Of a stretch of 7,539 nt of DNA, positions 6,322-7,539 are shown in pieces. The stretch covers positions 1 through 7,539 of the forward strand of contig WLNG01000062.1 of assembly GCA_009699915.1 (NCBI GenBank). Reading direction: 5' to 3'. The stretch is from Actinomycetota bacterium. GTDB lineage: Bacteria > Actinomycetota > Thermoleophilia > Solirubrobacterales > Solirubrobacteraceae. The notes below the pieces were generated by a model. It had not been told where the DNA came from, made no database searches, and saw only the letters and a list, made by a program, of their open reading frames with translations. Position numbers and translations under genes: made by a program. Numbering within the stretch: the stretch's first letter is position 1; each line of letters starts with the position of its first letter.

Positions 6322-6338
6322 GCGGTCAGCCGAAGCGC
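6313..6338. terminator. Hairpin spanning both convergent stop codons, possible bidirectional terminator
   Basis: GCTGA (6317-6321) pairs with TCAGC (6326-6330) around the loop GCGG, and GCGC on each side (6313-6316 and 6335-6338) can extend the stem across a four-base bulge. Both TGA stops lie in the stem, which forces three of the pairs; the rest is free. No T-run is present on either side. Because the two genes are only four bases apart, any terminator must lie within coding sequence. Confidence 0.35.
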
Positions 6339-6952
6339 ACGACGCCGTTCGACGACGCTCGCACCTCGGCGACCTCGATGTAATCAAGCCGCTTCAGCGC
6401 CGCGCGCAGGACGCGGGCGAGCAGGTTGAGCCGCCCGTTCTCCGATCGCAGTTCGAGCAGGCGCTGCTTGAGATCGGGGCTGAGCTCGACAGTCGCTGCC
6501 ATGTCGTACGACGACATCAGCGAGAGCTCGACGGGATCGATCTCGCGCTCGGAGGCCTCCAGGACGAGGCGGGCGTAGGCATCCTGAGCGGCCGAGCGCA
6601 TCTCGGGGTCGGGCACCTCGTCGTCGTCCTCCAACACCGTGACGAGGGCGGCGTGGTAGGGGCTGCCGTGGCGCTCCTCGACGATCCTCACCGGCGCGAC
6701 GCCGCGGGTGATGATGTTCAGCCGACCGTCGTCGAAGCGCTCGAGGACCTCGGTCACGCGCATCGAGCAGCCGACGGTCTCGACCGCGTCCTCCACCGTC
6801 CGGATGATCGTGAAACCTGTGCCCTGCTCAAGGCACTCGCCGATCATCGTCCGGTAACGCGGCTCGAAGATGTGCAGCGGAACGATCTCCCCGGGCAGCG
6901 CGACCATCACGAGAGGGAAGAGCGGGGAGATCTCGACCGGATCGCCAAGCAT
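6326..6952 (-). CDS. LON substrate-binding-domain protein (no protease domain)
   Basis: This 208-residue protein matches the N-terminal substrate-binding domain of Lon proteases and nothing more. It opens with the hallmark PLFPLVMVALPG (10-21) and PLHIFEPRYRTMI (25-37), continues through the strand-rich GCSMRVTEVLERFDDGRLNI (61-80) and GVAPVRI (84-90), and ends in a helical half with a basic segment LRAALKRLD (182-190). The AAA+ and Ser-Lys protease domains of true Lon are absent. Stand-alone LON-domain proteins are widespread and mostly uncharacterised; binding of unfolded protein is an inference from Lon. Start ATG 6952 fits the domain start; the Shine-Dalgarno is weak (CTCGGACG before ATG), and translation from a very short leader is possible. 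It converges on the lipoprotein gene with four bases between stops and is divergent from the photolyase gene. Confidence 0.88.
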   Translation of the reverse strand: MLGDPVEISPLFPLVMVALPGEIVPLHIFEPRYRTMIGECLEQGTGFTIIRTVEDAVETVGCSMRVTEVLERFDDGRLNIITRGVAPVRIVEERHGSPYHAALVTVLEDDDEVPDPEMRSAAQDAYARLVLEASEREIDPVELSLMSSYDMAATVELSPDLKQRLLELRSENGRLNLLARVLRAALKRLDYIEVAEVRASSNGVVRFG

Positions 6953-6987
6953 CGTCCGAGTGTACGTCTGACCCGTACCAAGAGATG
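6953..6987. promoter_or_regulatory. Very short divergent promoter region, LON-domain gene / photolyase
   Basis: Only 35 bases separate the two starts, so the two promoters must overlap each other or reach into the coding regions. An inverted repeat GTACG (6962-6966) and CGTAC (6974-6978) around a seven-base spacer is centred almost midway and could be a shared operator. On the minus strand, TACACT lies six bases before the LON start and resembles a -10 element, but without a good -35 at the expected distance. The evidence is positional and weak. Confidence 0.35.
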
Positions 6988-7539
6988 ATGACCTCCACTG
7001 CGATCGTCTGGCTGCGCCGGGACCTACGTGTCCACGACCACCCGGCGCTCGCCCGGGCAGCGTGCGAGCACGCGTTCGTGGTGCCGGTGTTCGTGCTCGA
7101 TGAACGTCTCCTGACGGGCCGGTTCGCGAGCGCGCCGCGCGCGGCGTTCCTGCGCGGCTGCCTCGAGGAGCTGGACGGCGAGCTCGCTGCGCGCGGCGGC
7201 GGGCTGGTCGTGCGCTCAGGGCGTCCAGAGGAGGTGATCCCCGCCCTTGCCCGGGAGACCGGTGCTGCGGAGGTGCTGTGGACGAGCGACGTCTCGGCCT
7301 TCGCACTGGCCCGCGACCGGCGCGTGCGCGCGCTGCTCGAGGAGGAGGGGATCGCGGCCACTCCGTGCCCCGGCAATTACTGCGCCGATGTCGGCATCCC
7401 GCGCACGAAGACCGGCAAGCCGTTCACGGTCTTCACGCCGTTCCGCAACGTGCAGCGGGAGCTCCCGCGCCGTCCGGTGGAGCCCGCCCCCGCCGCGATC
7501 TGCCTCCCGGCGGGGATCGAGCGGGGGACGCTTCCCAGC
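6988..7539 (+). CDS. phr: Cryptochrome/DNA photolyase family protein (N-terminal part)
   Basis: The visible 184 residues are the N-terminal antenna-type alpha/beta domain of the photolyase/cryptochrome family; the FAD-binding helical domain lies beyond the right edge. Residues 6-21 read IVWLRRDLRVHDHPAL, the family's opening signature (WFRRDLRLxDNPAL). Later come WTSDVSAFALARDRRV (where others have DYSPYGxxRD) and a segment with PRTKTGKPFTVFTPF, matching the RTxxGxPYxVFTPF motif that joins the two domains. The enzyme would use blue light to reverse pyrimidine dimers in DNA, if the FAD domain is of the repair type. ATG 6985 and ATG 6988 are adjacent; AAGAG lies too close to the first, so 6988 is preferred. 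The gene is still open at base 7539. Whether it is a CPD photolyase, a (6-4) photolyase or a cryptochrome cannot be told from this part. Confidence 0.9.
   Translation, partial: MTSTAIVWLRRDLRVHDHPALARAACEHAFVVPVFVLDERLLTGRFASAPRAAFLRGCLEELDGELAARGGGLVVRSGRPEEVIPALARETGAAEVLWTSDVSAFALARDRRVRALLEEEGIAATPCPGNYCADVGIPRTKTGKPFTVFTPFRNVQRELPRRPVEPAPAAICLPAGIERGTLPS

Overview
The window is a uniformly GC-rich, densely packed stretch of bacterial chromosome. It carries eight protein genes (two cut by the window edges), and I see no RNA gene, insertion sequence, CRISPR array or other sign of recent transfer. GTG starts, GTGA/ATGA stop-start overlaps, a tandem pair of unequal Get3/ArsA-like ATPases (the Rv3679/Rv3680 arrangement of actinobacteria) and strongly G/C-ending codons point to Actinomycetota. 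A deep-branching group such as Thermoleophilia (Solirubrobacterales) is my best guess, but that is inference.

Layout. (1) 1-2023, minus strand: a three-gene operon transcribed leftward. A two-domain cupin overlaps by GTGA a Get3/ArsA-like ATPase, which overlaps by GTGA a second Get3/ArsA-like ATPase cut by the left edge. (2) 2024-2108: a short divergent intergenic region. (3) 2109-4359, plus strand: a ParA/Soj-type ATPase gene whose last 11 bases overlap an ftsZ gene. The FtsZ has an unusual disordered N-terminal extension of about 120 residues. A GC hairpin follows the stop. (4) 4412-6321, plus strand: a gamma-glutamyltransferase-like Ntn hydrolase, coupled by ATGA to a small lipoprotein. 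(5) 6326-6952, minus strand: a LON substrate-binding-domain protein that converges on the lipoprotein gene with a 4-nt gap and a hairpin across both stops. (6) 6988-7539, plus strand: the N-terminal third or so of a photolyase/cryptochrome, divergent from the LON gene across about 35 bp.

The most striking part is the ParA-FtsZ pair. ftsZ normally sits in the dcw cluster beside ftsQ, murC, ylmF or sepF. Here it is instead translationally coupled to a ParA-type ATPase, with no parB and no canonical parS in view. ParA-family proteins that position FtsZ are known elsewhere (MipZ in Caulobacter, PomZ in Myxococcus). A ParA-FtsZ operon with an N-terminally extended FtsZ therefore suggests a dedicated positioning module, or a specialised second FtsZ. 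The window cannot tell whether the genome also has a conventional dcw ftsZ. The second theme is unequal partnership in the Get3-like pair: one subunit keeps the signature lysine of the deviant Walker A loop and the other has serine there, which fits an asymmetric heterodimer. The third is a GGT-like enzyme that keeps the autocatalytic threonine but has lost several residues that bind the gamma-glutamyl group in classical GGT.
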